The notes beneath the pieces were generated by a model, which was not told the origin of the DNA, searched no databases, and was given only the letters and a program-made list of their open reading frames with translations. Source: Ananas comosus (taxonomy: Eukaryota > Streptophyta > Magnoliopsida > Poales > Bromeliaceae). From it: a stretch of 64,000 bases of DNA. The stretch spans positions 1,965,387 through 2,029,386 of the forward strand of contig NC_033633.1 of assembly GCF_001540865.1 (NCBI RefSeq), given 5' to 3'. Below, piece by piece: positions 51,035 through 61,807 of this stretch. Position 1 is the stretch's first letter. Every line of letters starts with the position of its first letter. Position numbers and translations under genes: made by a program.

Positions 51035-51835
51035 AAGGATCCAAATAAGTTGATTCGGTTCGATTTTACATATAATTCCGTTCGGTTCGACTCTAAAAGT
51101 AAAAAACCAAAAGAACTGAATAAATCGAATAGATCAAAATTTTAATAACTCAATAAGTATTAATCTTTAATTATAAAAAAAAAAGAAAGAACTTTAAATA
51201 CTATCTATGTGGTTTCGCACTTTTTCACTTTAGTATCCTATGGTTTAAAGTGTATCAATTTAGAATCCTATGATTTTATTTTTCTCTTTTTATTATTCAT
51301 TACACTAATTATTTTTCGTTAAACCAGTGACAAAGTTAAAACTAAAGCGTATTAAAATAAATATTCGATAAATCTAGATTGGGTATCTGAAGTTTTTTAT
51401 ATACAATTTAACAAAATATTAACAGAGGAGCTGACAAAAGAGAAAAATGAAACCACATGGTACTAACTTGATACACTTTAAACCACAGGATACTAAAGTG
51501 AGAAACGACGAAACCGCAGGGATGGTATTTGAAGTTTACCCAAAAAAATATGTACTAATTTTACATAATAATTAAATAATTAGAGATATTAATTATTCTT
51601 ATCTTAGATTAATAATTTTCAACATAAAATTAGTTATGAATATATCTTATTTTTAGTAGGCTAAAAAGATTTAAACTAAATGAAGATAATTTACTTAATT
51701 AAATCAAATAAATCGAATCTAACCTTCGGTTCAGTTTGTGCCTCTAATTCGGTTCAGTCCGATATCTTAAAAAACTGTAAAAATTAAACCGAACCGAACC
51801 GAACCGAACCGACCGATGCTCACCCCTAAGACTAG
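51035..51835. mobile_element. GGTTCGGTTCG-rich repeat element, interrupted by a MITE
   Basis: Starts GATTCGGTTCGATTTTACAT and ends in (AACCG)n followed by ATGCTCACCCC. Sequences ending GGGGTGAGCAT..GGTTCGGTT are common in plant genomes as non-autonomous repeats. A family-4 MITE (51186-51541) lies inside. Confidence 0.5.
51186..51541. mobile_element. Family-4 MITE (nested)
   Basis: ACTTTAAATACTATCTATGT and GGTTTCGCACTTTTTCACTT on the left; the right end has AAACCACAGGATACTAAAGT and GAAGTTTACCC. One of the better preserved copies of the family. Confidence 0.75.
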
Positions 51836-52206
51836 TGCCAATCAATTCACTGAGCTCATGAAGCTCATTACACTCATCTCCTTTTAAGTTCCAAAAACAA
51901 CAAATTCTCTAACTACAATAAATTTCTTTGATATCATTATGACAATGAAAGGGCAATGAAACTAATCCCGGACAAAGTGATGTGGTTCATTCCCCTCCTC
52001 ACCTTTTGCCTCTGCAACAAAATAGTGTTCAAAGTGGGTACAACCCCGTGCGTAAGATTCGCTACGCACCGGATTGATTTTGACGGACTTTATTATAAAA
52101 TAATTCTTTAAAATTTATAATTTACGAAATAATTCTGCCAAATTTATATTTAGCAAATTAATCCTCTTTTCGTCGTGTAGCAACCACGTGGGATTATTTT
52201 TCGAAA

Positions 52207-52522
52207 AGCGGTGAATCGTTTACCGTGTTTTTCCATGTCTTTTAAAGGCGGTGAATCGTTACTTGCATTGTCCATTTTTTTTAAAATGCGGTGAATCATT
52301 CACCGTTGTCTTCTATTTCTTAGGCTGTTAAAATTATATGAAATTATATGGATAAATTATTAGAATTTTCAGGCTGTTAAAATTATATGTGATTTGTTAA
52401 AATTTTTATGTGATTGTTAGTATTATATATGAGATATAGAAAGAAACAATAAATAAGTGAAAGGTGGTGAATGATTCAGCATCTTTGTGAAAAATTAAGA
52501 AGGCGATGAATAATTCACCGTC
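52207..52522. repeat. Five dispersed GGTGAAT-ATTCACC dyad motifs
   Basis: GCGGTGAATCGTTTACCGTG (52208), GCGGTGAATCGTTACTTG (52248), GCGGTGAATCATTCACCGT (52288), GGTGGTGAATGATTCAGC (52463) and GGCGATGAATAATTCACCG (52502). The third is a near-perfect palindrome. They sit in a non-coding AT-rich block. Confidence 0.7.
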
Positions 52523-52768
52523 TTCAAAAAAAATCTTCACCCTGGCGCCTACATACCAAAAGGAAGGTTAGGATTATTTTGCAAATTATCAAATTTTAGA
52601 GAATTGTTTTGTAAAAAAAATCTGATTCTGATGCTGAATTTTAGTAGAATTAATCTGCACCGTCTATATCGAATCGTACAGATTAATCATACTAAAATTC
52701 ACCAGCTGAACAAACAGAGTTGTATGAAATTTAATAAAATCTTGCGTGTATATTACAAAAGACTCTTT

Positions 52769-52799
<31 letters not shown>

Positions 52800-53355
52800 T
52801 CTAATTAAATATATAATTGCTGTGCCAAAAAGTACAATATAAAATCTATCACTTCATTGAGAGGGATGTATCAAGCTTAGAGTCCAACATCACATTTAAA
52901 CACAGGTACTGTGTAGGCTAGGGTGTATTTGAGCTGTCTTATTTAACATGAAAACTCCTTAAAAAGAGCCATAAAATAAAATATAGGTTAAATTACATAA
53001 AACTCTCTGTAACTATTTCACTTTTTATTTTTTCTTTCGGAGTTTCAAAACTTTATATTTTGTCTCTTTAAAATTGTAAAAAATATTTTCAGAGGGTTAC
53101 CATATTAATAGAGAGGGCAAAATGATCAAATTATTATTATTTTTATATAAGAAAAAAATAATTTTTAATATATTTTATTATTTTAGAGAATATTTTCGGT
53201 ATAAATTATAAAAAAAAAAAGATAGAATAGTGATAGAATCCTAAGGGAGGAGGCTAAATGAAATAACTTGAAATGTTAAGGTGTAAAAATGTAGATTTTT
53301 TGAAAATTTAAGAGAAAAGGTACAAAAAAAAAGATACTTATCAAAAATTTACAAG

Positions 53356-53357
<2 letters not shown>

Positions 53358-53389
<32 letters not shown>
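53358..53389. repeat. TA microsatellite
   Basis: (TA)n directly before a pair of MITEs. Confidence 0.95.
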
Positions 53390-53391
<2 letters not shown>

Positions 53392-53446
53392 GAGCTCCTA
53401 TGCTTTTAAAAGTACCAAGCACTTGATACTTGGTACAGCTGGAATA

Positions 53447-53658
53447 CTATCGATAGTATAAAGTGTTTGGTGCGAGTTTTCCGCCGTTAGATTTAACCCT
53501 TTGATTATTTTCATCCGTTAGATTATATTATTTAACCAATAACTCACTTAACCCTAGGGGGACTCACATTATTCTAACTGTATATTTTCTCATTCATAAA
53601 TCGAAAACCTAATAACACTAATAATTTGATGCTATTAATAGTATTCCAGCCTAGTTCT
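53447..53658. mobile_element. Family-1 MITE
   Basis: CAGCTGGAATACTATCGATA on the left and ATGCTATTAATAGTATTCCA on the right. The core has CCGTTAGATTATATTATTTA and CTTAACCCTAGGGGGACTCA. Confidence 0.75.
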
Positions 53659-53672
53659 ATATATATATAGAG

Positions 53673-53918
53673 TTGGACTGGGCTACTATTAGTAGCAAAA
53701 TTTCATTATTGCTATCAGTTTTTTAGCCTTTGGATCAACTCTTTTCATCATTTCTAACCATTGGATTAAATACTATAACCCAGTAGGGACCACTCAACCC
53801 TAGGGGGACCACTCAACTCTAACTGACTAATATCAACCTAACCTTACAATTTTTTATCCAAGGGTTAAAAACTTGATAGCAAAAAAAGTGTTTTACTAGT
53901 AATAGTATTCCAGCTTAA
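53673..53918. mobile_element. Family-1 MITE, divergent
   Basis: GTTGGACTGGGCTACTATTA on the left and AGTAATAGTATTCCAGCTTA on the right. The core has CTCAACCCTAGGGGGACCAC. Flanked by TA repeats. Confidence 0.7.
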
Positions 53919-54494
53919 TTATATATATATATATATTATAACATATTGATTTCTGTTTGTTATAGATATAATGACAAATTTCACTTACAAAGTGATTTTT
54001 CTTATTTCCAAAAAATAAACTTATATACATAATGAATACGCTACTAGTATCTATTATAAACTTAATTTCGATGTGGAGACAGGGTCTTAATGAATGTACA
54101 AATCATGTGACCCTGTGTGTGCTTCATGTCTAGCTAACACAGCACTACTATTTTGTGGTTCTCATATGCTGTGCAATGAATTGTTCCTACTTTTTTAAAA
54201 AAAATACTCTTTTCATTCTTAATGAGAATGAATTAAATCTTGGTCAAATAAAGAGGCTTATTGTGCATATTGTAGCAAAATTCACATGGGCCTGCAGTGT
54301 GTACAGCTACAACAATAACATCGTGACAATGGCAATAATAATATTAAGTTTATATAATTAATGCTACTGCTCTGTTCATTAAGCTATGAATTAATGCATG
54401 AGGGTTTATTTATTGTTACTTTGGTGGCTACATGGGGAAAAGAGAAAAGTAATTAAAGAACAAAAAGTATTCAAACAATCTCTATGCCCCTTCC

Positions 54495-54610
54495 TTTTTC
54501 ATTTTTTTCTTAAAAACGAACTCTGCTAAAATTATAAAGTAATTGAGTTTCAAACTTAAAATATCATATACCAGCCATTAAGTTCTTACTCAATTTATAT
54601 GGTTGGTGTG
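54495..54610 (-). mobile_element. Degenerate SINE copy
   Basis: Minus strand: GAGTAAGAACTTAATGGCTG, GGTATATGATATTTTAAGTT, then AGCAGAGTTCGTTTTTAAG, the order seen in the better copies at 60022 and 60702. Confidence 0.45.
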
Positions 54611-55925
54611 TATATATATATATTCGAAATTGGAGACATGATTTTGGTGTGTATAATGAAAAATCTAAGATGTTTGGGGCTCGTATTGCTTTATCGGGAA
54701 ATTAGCTTTATATGGATATTGTGAGATAGGTTCGATCGAGAGATCAAATTGGCGGTTTGACTTGACTCAAGATGAATTTTTCGGCGAGCTTTTAGACAAC
54801 TAAGCAAAAGAACAACTACTTAACTAGCTATTACTTTTCTAGCCACCATTTTACGACATAAGAAGAGCAAAGTTGATCGACAGTAGAGATATTTTGACGG
54901 CTTCAACCATCATATTATAGTCTTAGAAAGAGAAGCTCTGAAACACATTCGTGCTATTCCAAACCTTCTACAGCATCACTGAAACTCCACCATTTTACAG
55001 TACTAATAAATGAGGCCTAAATACACCGCTCGTAGACAACTTCGATGGAGAATGGAGGCCCACTTACTTATAAGGCCTTGTATAGTTGCGCTCGCCTTTT
55101 TTTTTACTTGATCATGCAAAATTTGAATATATAAAAACTACATAACCAAAACCAAATTGGGCTTGCATTTTAGGGCCTCATATGGGCCTAGTAACCAAAA
55201 TTTGGGCCAAAAGCCGACCCACAACGAAGCCCATTATGATGGGCTTAACTAACCAAACATTTTTTTATGTGGTAGATGAACCAACGAAGTAGTTGCTGCT
55301 AACACTATTTCTGAGTCATTTCTCGCATAATTGATTTTTCAGAAAATGTGGTCTTAGTGCAGATCCTAGTCCTAAGCTCCCAACATCAATTTTTCTTTTT
55401 TTTTAATTTGATTAGAATGAACAATTTTGCGCTAAGTAATAAAGCAAAGTGACAGCTAAAGATAGTCGCAAAAGATCATTAAGTTACATATAAAGGTGGT
55501 TGAACCAAATATATTGTGAGATCATATAGAAAATCAAAAATTTTGTGGTGATATGCATTGTGTAAACACCCTATACTTGGTTTTTTCACAGTAAAAAATA
55601 AATAAATAAAATGTGAGTTGCACATGAGCTACAAGTCTTTTGAGATCAATGCCTGTCCCTTAGAGGAAGTTCATGGTTTCTAAAGGGCTCAAACCAATCC
55701 ATAACTCAAGCTCATGGTTTGGTTTGAGTCCTTAATAAAAGTTTAGAATGACATCTAAGCTTGGTTAACACTTTCGTCTATTTTCAAACTCAATTGCTTC
55801 CCTTTCAGCGCTATGTCAGTCCAGTTTTATTCGGTTCTTGTCCGTTTCTTCTTAAGGTCATATCTAAATGTCGGAATAACTTATTCCGTATATATAAAAA
55901 AGAAAATCAATATGATTGAAAGGAG
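54611..55925. other. Intergenic, nothing recognised
   Basis: AT-rich unique-looking sequence without a gene, RNA or clear repeat. Confidence 0.5.
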
Positions 55926-56468
55926 CCCCGGCTACTATACTCTTATGAGTACGATCATCTTTATACTCATGAGTTGTTTTTTGTGATAGAGCTTCCGAAT
56001 CGACGATCCATTCCGTTAAACATTATCTAGAGTATTTAAAACTTCTAGAAATCAAATTTTATAATTTTTCGATATCATTTGCCTTACGATCAAAAGCTCA
56101 CAAAATTGACAATTTTTAACGACCAGTGTGGAATATTTGCTAGTTTAACAATGTAAAAGAATCGGAATAGATTGAATATTTGATAGAAAATTCTATTCAC
56201 TACCTAAATAAAGATTAATAACCCCGATCTTAAATTGAAGGATCTGATTATCTATTCTTAGGAGGTCGTTCGATTTTGACCGTTCATTTTATACCCGCTT
56301 GATGGGCTTTATAATGATTTCAAAAATTTACGAAATTTATTTTCTAAAAGTTTCAAATATTCTAGATTATATTTAACAGTGTGGATCGTCGATTCGAAAA
56401 CCCCAACATCAAAAATAACTTATGAGTACAAAGGACTCTATACTAATAAAAGTATAATAGTCCTACTC
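55926..56468. mobile_element. Family-2 foldback MITE
   Basis: Left: GGCTACTATACTCTTATGAG and GCTTCCGAATCGACGATCCA. Right: GGATCGTCGATTCGAAAACC and ACTAATAAAAGTATAATAGTC. The arms are inverted repeats of over 100 bp. Confidence 0.7.
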
Positions 56469-56795
56469 GATTGAAAGTAAGAAGTTTAAGTTTTACTTTT
56501 TTAAAAACCTTGTTATTTATAATTTGATAGGATAGTATATTAATAGGATAGTATATTTCACCTATAAGGTATTTTTTCTTTTTCGAAAAACTAACTTAAA
56601 TGCCGAATTGATCACAATCCTTATTAATCAAATATACAAATTTCTCAAAAGAATTAAGAAGATATATCGAAAAACATATTCATGCATTCCGACGGAGCCT
56701 AGTTCTTACATAACCACACTGAGCTTGTCTAGCATGTCAATAAGGCCTAGAACACCATAAAAAGAATATTAGTACCGATTAAAAACGAAAATAAG

Positions 56796-57266
56796 TGTGA
56801 GACGTACCTCAGATAGTTCTATATATAAATATAATATAATATAATAGAGCTACATTTTTAACTTGGCTTAAGTATTTTGGGTGATAATTAGGGTCAAGAG
56901 GTTAAGAGAGTTAAGCGTATTAGGAGCATAGTAGTCCTAGCTATGATGGATAACTTCCTAGAAAGTTGGGGCGTCACAGTTGGTATCAGAACCAATTACC
57001 AGCCGGAAGTGTGAGATGAGTCTCGGCTGAGTTAGGAAGACTAGCAAGAGGAGTCTCAAATCGCCTGATACTTGTGAGTCTGAGCCTGACGAGAACGTCA
57101 GGATTTAAAGGAAGGGAGATTGTGAGACCCCAGATAATTCTATATATAAGATATAATAGGGCTAAACTCTTAATCCTACTCAAGCATTTTGGGTAGTAGC
57201 TAGGTTTAAGAGATTAAGAGAGTTAAGCGTGTTAGGGCGAAAGTAGTCTAAAATTAGGGCGTCACA
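56796..57266 (+). mobile_element. TRIM-like miniature LTR retrotransposon
   Basis: LTR1 is 56796-56978 and LTR2 57121-57266; both start TGTGAGAC and end GGGCGTCACA (TG...CA). They share GTTCTATATATAA/ATTCTATATATAAG, CATTTTGGGT-type and AAGAGAGTTAAGCGT sequence. One base after LTR1 is TTGGTATCAGAACC (56980-56993), close to the tRNA-iMet primer binding site TGGTATCAGAGCC. Directly before LTR2 is the purine tract AAAGGAAGGGAGA. The interior is only ~142 bp and non-coding, hence TRIM. No 5-bp target duplication was found. Confidence 0.78.
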
Positions 57267-58084
57267 GTCAGTCTCTCCTGTGGTCCTTCTTGTGCAGATT
57301 TTAAGATAGCAAGCATTACTGGCACAATTATGTGTTCTTGAAATGTGTCGGAGCACCATGCATGATACCTGATCAACAAGCATTTATTGGAGATTAGGAT
57401 CCATCCCATCGACTCGGTCCACCGCATAATATTGCTCTTACTGGTTGCTGACGCTCGATGTACATAACATAAAAGATTTTAATCCGTTAAACCGCACACA
57501 GATATATATGTTATATATGATTGCTCGCACATTAGTGGCCTTATGTTAAGAGTTTACACATAAATTCTCCCCGCATCAGATAATCATAAAAGTACTAGAG
57601 GATATAAATCTAATAGACATAAAGCTTTTAGATTGAATGAGTTTTACTAGATATATAGCATCTTTGGACTCAATGTGGGACTTGGGAGTCCCACACTGAA
57701 CCACCGTGCATGAGTGAGTAGTCCTTCGTCTTCACTCCTTTAATGGAGCTACTGCCGACATGCATGTTCAAATTGAATGCGGATGCTGAGAACCAATTCA
57801 GAGGTACAAAAACAATAACTTTTTTTAAAAAAAGTTATTGTCCGGCGCATCTAATTCAGATACAATTTATTTGAATCTCAAAATAGCATTTATGCTATTC
57901 AACGGTAGTGAGAGTTGCGTCTAACCATTTTTTTTTCTCTCAATTCTAAGCCAACATGTGGCACATCTTCTTTACTGGATGTTAATAAGCTCGATTAAGT
58001 TCTTAATGAGCCCACCAGTTAGATCTTATATCTTATTAACCATTAACAACCTCAAAGTTCTAAATTGGATCACGTAGTATTCGT
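57267..58084. other. Intergenic with possible LTR fragment
   Basis: No gene. GTGGGACTTGGGAGTCCCAC at about 57677 is a short hairpin of a kind seen in some plant LTR remnants; no pairing repeat was found. Confidence 0.4.
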
Positions 58085-58190
58085 GTTGATTAATCTAGTC
58101 TAACAGAGCTGATCGTCGATTTAGAAGCCGCATCATTGAAAACAACTTGGTAATGCGGAGGTCTCAATACTACCGATAGCATACCAGTCT

Positions 58191-58195
<5 letters not shown>
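58085..58195. mobile_element. Right-arm fragment of a family-2 MITE
   Basis: TCTAACAGAGCTGATCGTCG, GCATCATTGAAAACAACTTG and CAATACTACCGATAGCATAC match right arms of full copies. The left arm is missing. Confidence 0.6.
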
Positions 58196-58232
<37 letters not shown>

Positions 58233-58256
58233 ATATATATAGAGAGAGAGAGAGAG
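58196..58256. repeat. (CT)n-(TA)n-(GA)n mirror microsatellite
   Basis: A long CT run, TTTATATATATA, then a GA run: self-complementary. It sits exactly between two family-2 elements. Confidence 0.9.
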
Positions 58257-58794
58257 TTGAGTTGGAATACTATCGGTAGCAAACGGACTCCTTTGCCACC
58301 CATTTGTTTTCGATGATGGAGCCTTCAAATCGACGATCTACACCGTTGAACATGATCTATACCCCTTAAAGTATCTAGAAACTAAATTACAAATCTTTTC
58401 AACATCATTTACCTAATAATCAACGGGTTTCAAATTTTATAATTTTAGTGGTAAATATAAGGCGTTTTCTCATTTAACGGTATAAACTTATCCAAATCAA
58501 TTGAATTTTGGTTAGAAAATTCTTTAAACTATTTAGAACAAGATCTATACTATCGATCTTAATTATAAAATTTCTATCCTCTCTTTTTAGAGGATATTTA
58601 TTTTCAGCCGTTCATTTTTACGCCCACTTGATGGATAAGAGAACAATATAGAAAAAGTATGAAATTTGAATTCTAGATACTTCAAATGGTATAGATTATT
58701 TTCAACGGTGCCGATCGTCGATTTGGAGGTTCCATCATCGAAAACAAATGGGTGGAAACGGAGCCTGTTTGCTACCGATAGTATTGCAGCTCAA

Positions 58795-58795
<1 letters not shown>
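58257..58795. mobile_element. Family-2 foldback MITE, well preserved
   Basis: Left GAGTTGGAATACTATCGGTA, TTTTCGATGATGGAGCCTTC, ACCGTTGAACATGATCTATA. Right TATAGATTATTTTCAACGGT, TTCCATCATCGAAAACAAAT, CTACCGATAGTATTGCAGCT. The arms are ~130-150 bp and mostly complementary. The 65-aa frame at 58666 lies within it and is not a gene. Confidence 0.8.
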
Positions 58796-58843
<48 letters not shown>

Positions 58844-58844
<1 letters not shown>

Positions 58845-59125
58845 GCTACTATACTATCGATAGTACCAAGTGATTAGTGCTATCGACTTTTCAGTCGTTG
58901 GATGAAATGATGTGCAGTTAAGATGATTGCGATCCCTTAGGGTCGACTTTTCAGTCGTTGGATGAAATGATGTGCGGTTAAGATGATTGCGATCCCTTAG
59001 GGTTGAGTGGGTGATTAGTTGAATAGTATAATCTAACGGATGAAAATGATCAAAGGATAGATGTAATGGCAGAAAAATCGATAGTACTAAGAGTTTGGTA
59101 CTATCGATAGTATAGCAGTAGTACT
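58844..59125. mobile_element. Family-1 MITE with internal duplication
   Basis: CTACTATACTATCGATAGTA on the left and GTACTATCGATAGTATAGCA on the right. Reverse-oriented core CTTAGGGTTGAGTGGGTG. Contains the 60-bp tandem duplication listed separately. A half copy follows to ~59270. Confidence 0.7.
58883..59002. repeat. 60-bp tandem duplication inside a MITE
   Basis: TCGACTTTTCAGTCGTTGGA at 58883 and 58943; the 60-base units differ at one base (GTGCAGTTA/GTGCGGTTA) apart from the join. Confidence 0.95.
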
Positions 59126-59270
59126 CTATATATTATGATTAAATGGTAGATTTAACGATAGAAAATTCGATAGTGCCGCTTTTAATACTATCGAATTTTT
59201 TACCATTATATCTACCATTTAATCATTTTTATCAATTAAATTATACTATTCAATCAACTGCTCACTCTTT

Positions 59271-60007
59271 TGGATGCAATTTACGAGAAGCTATAAATGG
59301 GGGGAAGTGAGGTGGAAGTAGGCTTATCCTACACTCCTGGCCCATGCTCATTTATGGTCGCAATAAATTTTGTAGCAGATTGTCAGATTAATCAGTCTCC
59401 TACGTACTATTCTCTGCATTTTATTTAACTCAGGTGAGACCATACATCAATCTAGTAAGAAATAATTCTGAGACAATAAAAATACAATAAACAATCTAAC
59501 TCGATACCTCTAGATCAATCTAGTAAAAAAAAATTCCGAAGCAATAGAACTACAGCAAATATTCAAACTGGAAACCTCTTGAAACAGGAGGAACTAACAA
59601 CTGCTGCCTATGTTACCATATTAATTGCTCAAGAAATTGATCTGATATAAAAATAATTCAGAATTAGTTTTAACCGAAGTGGTTGATAAGAACGTAAATA
59701 TGAATAGTTTTACGTCAAATAATGATTCAAATGCACTAGGAGATCCAAATTTAATAAAATTTAATGTCAGGACTTAGAAATTTTTTTTAAGATTTGTCTT
59801 TGTAATCACTCAAATTTCAAACCAGATATCTATTGAAGATTTTGCCTTGATCTTCTAAAAGCATCTCTGTGAATTTCGGAAAGCTCGTAGCCTTTCTTTT
59901 TCGCTTGTATTTTCATGCCGCTTGACATCTTTCTGTTTCCTTTATGAGCGGTGATTGATCTTTAAATAAATGTGGCTCCACCCCCTCTCAATTCAAAATC
60001 TTGATTT
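59271..60007. other. Intergenic, nothing recognised
   Basis: AT-rich spacer without gene features. Confidence 0.5.
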
Positions 60008-60197
60008 GTAATCCTCTACTTTTTTCTTTTTTTGAGAGAGAGAGACAGGTGGCACGCTACCTCCGCTTCATTTATTTCATTTAGAAATAAACTTAGCTAG
60101 AAATGTAAATCAATTAGAATTCGAACTTGGGACCTCGAGTACCAATCATCAAGCCCTTACCACTTGCGCTAGGAACGGTCGGTGTAATCCTCTACTT
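60008..60197 (-). mobile_element. tRNA-derived SINE with perfect 14-bp target duplication
   Basis: GTAATCCTCTACTT occurs at 60008-60021 and 60184-60197, bracketing a 162-bp unit. Reading the minus strand, the head has a tRNA-type box A (TAGCGCAAGTGG, 60171-60160) and box B (AAGTTCGAATTCT, 60128-60116) about 32 bases apart, then GATTTACATTTCTAGCTAAG and a CTCTCTCTCAAAAAAAG tail. This is the structure of a Pol III-transcribed SINE inserted by LINE machinery. Confidence 0.88.
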
Positions 60198-60349
60198 CAA
60201 AGTAATAAAAGAACTTTTTTTTCTCTCTCTCTCTCTTGTTCTTATTTAAGAACGAATAGATCCTAACTTAGCAAGTATAGAGATAAGTTTGCTCACTTTA
60301 CGAAAAAAGGCGAGCATCGCACGGACTGAACAAGCGATTTAGCTTAAGT

Positions 60350-60440
60350 CCATGACATTAAACTCTATATTGAATGGTATTAGAGTTGGTGGTGTGGTCC
60401 GATCTGAGTTAACCAGGTTCAAATTGAACATGTTTTTGAG
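60350..60440. mobile_element. Possible LTR-element remnant with PBS-like site
   Basis: TGGTATTAGAGTTGGTGG near 60377 resembles the tRNA-iMet primer binding site (TGGTATCAGAGCC) found after LTRs. No matching terminal repeat was found. Confidence 0.3.
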
Positions 60441-60701
60441 CTAACATTTTAGGCAACACACCTGTCACATTTTTGCTCTTCAATTAGTAGTTAAACGCAT
60501 TAATATTTTAGGTAACACACACTTCTCAGTTCTCACTTAGCTCTTCCATAAATTGGTGGTAGCTACACTCACTTATTGCTCTTCCAACCTGTTCCTCTCC
60601 AGTAATATTCATTCGCTCTTTTGCTACGTTTCCCTGTAGATCCATGTGACCATGTCACTCAATACTTGGTCCCAATTCGACTACGTACTCCAAAACTGTA
60701 C

Positions 60702-60855
60702 CTAACGCAGTCGGCTAAAAATTTTAATGATCGGTATCTGAGATCTTAAGTTAAAATTCTAATTGTTTTATGTTTCTAGCTCAGTTCGTTCTTAAAAATG
60801 AACGAAATTGATAGGTTACTACTGTCTTTCTTTCTCGTGAAAGAAAATTCGTGCA
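60702..60855 (+). mobile_element. SINE copy, plus orientation
   Basis: CGCAGTCGGCTAAAAATTTT, AATGATCGGTATCTGAGATC, AATTCTAATTG, then ATGTTTCTAGCTCAGTTCGT and a TCTTTCTTTCTC tail, in the same order as the copy at 60022-60183. Boxes partly degraded. Confidence 0.6.
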
Positions 60856-61711
60856 TGAAATATCTGATTTCTCAAAAAAAGTATAGAAAATTATTTTCTC
60901 GACATTATATATTTTTTTTGTTCCTTGGATACAAAGTTAAAAAATGAAATAATATCTAGAATTTTTTTAAAAAATAATTTTTAAAAAAATGAAAAAGAGG
61001 AAAAATATGGTTTCATTCAAAAAAGTTATATTTTACAGTATTTTTGGAAAAATAAACACTCCGTAACTATGCATCAATTAATGCACTGCACACACCACGA
61101 ATCCCTTGTCCCCAACTCCCAACTACTTTTCGTCCTTCTTTAAAAATAGGGTGTTCACATAACATTTATTTTCACACACTAGAGAATTTAGAAATTTCAA
61201 AAATGTTTTTTAAGTTTTTTTTTTAAAATCTTTTAGTAACTTTAAAATGATAGGTAGATTTATCATTAGAAAAGTATTAGGTTCAAATACTTATCTCGAT
61301 CAAATTTTTATTATTATTATTATTTTATAATATTAGATGAGAGGAAATTAATGTAAAGTGTTTTAATTAATTCTATGTCGTAAGCATTTTGAACAATGCA
61401 TTCGCAAATTAAGCTGTATATTTCTACTCAGATAGTTTAAAAATGATCTGAATAAGTCTTATGTTAGAGATGAATAAATCATATCATGTGTAATAAAGAT
61501 ATAAATAATCAACGTGACGCGTATTATATGACATAGATTTCGGCTAAGACAAAGAGTGCACTAATTAATTAACAAACTATTACCTAAATCAGATCTCAAA
61601 CTAACTTGGATTGTAAATGCGGATCAGTTGTAGAATCAATTTTTTTACTAATCGGATCGCAAATTTACATTAGTTAGAAGAGTAGTAAGAGAATTTAAAA
61701 AAAGTACGAAA

Positions 61712-61715
<4 letters not shown>
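60856..61715. other. Intergenic, nothing recognised
   Basis: AT-rich spacer with short A/T runs; no gene. Confidence 0.5.

Positions 61716-61779
<64 letters not shown>
61716..61779. repeat. TA microsatellite
   Basis: About 63 bases of (TA)n, shortly before a family-2 MITE. Confidence 0.95.
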
Positions 61780-61784
<5 letters not shown>

Positions 61785-61807
61785 CCTTCGCGGAATGATT
61801 TGTTAGG

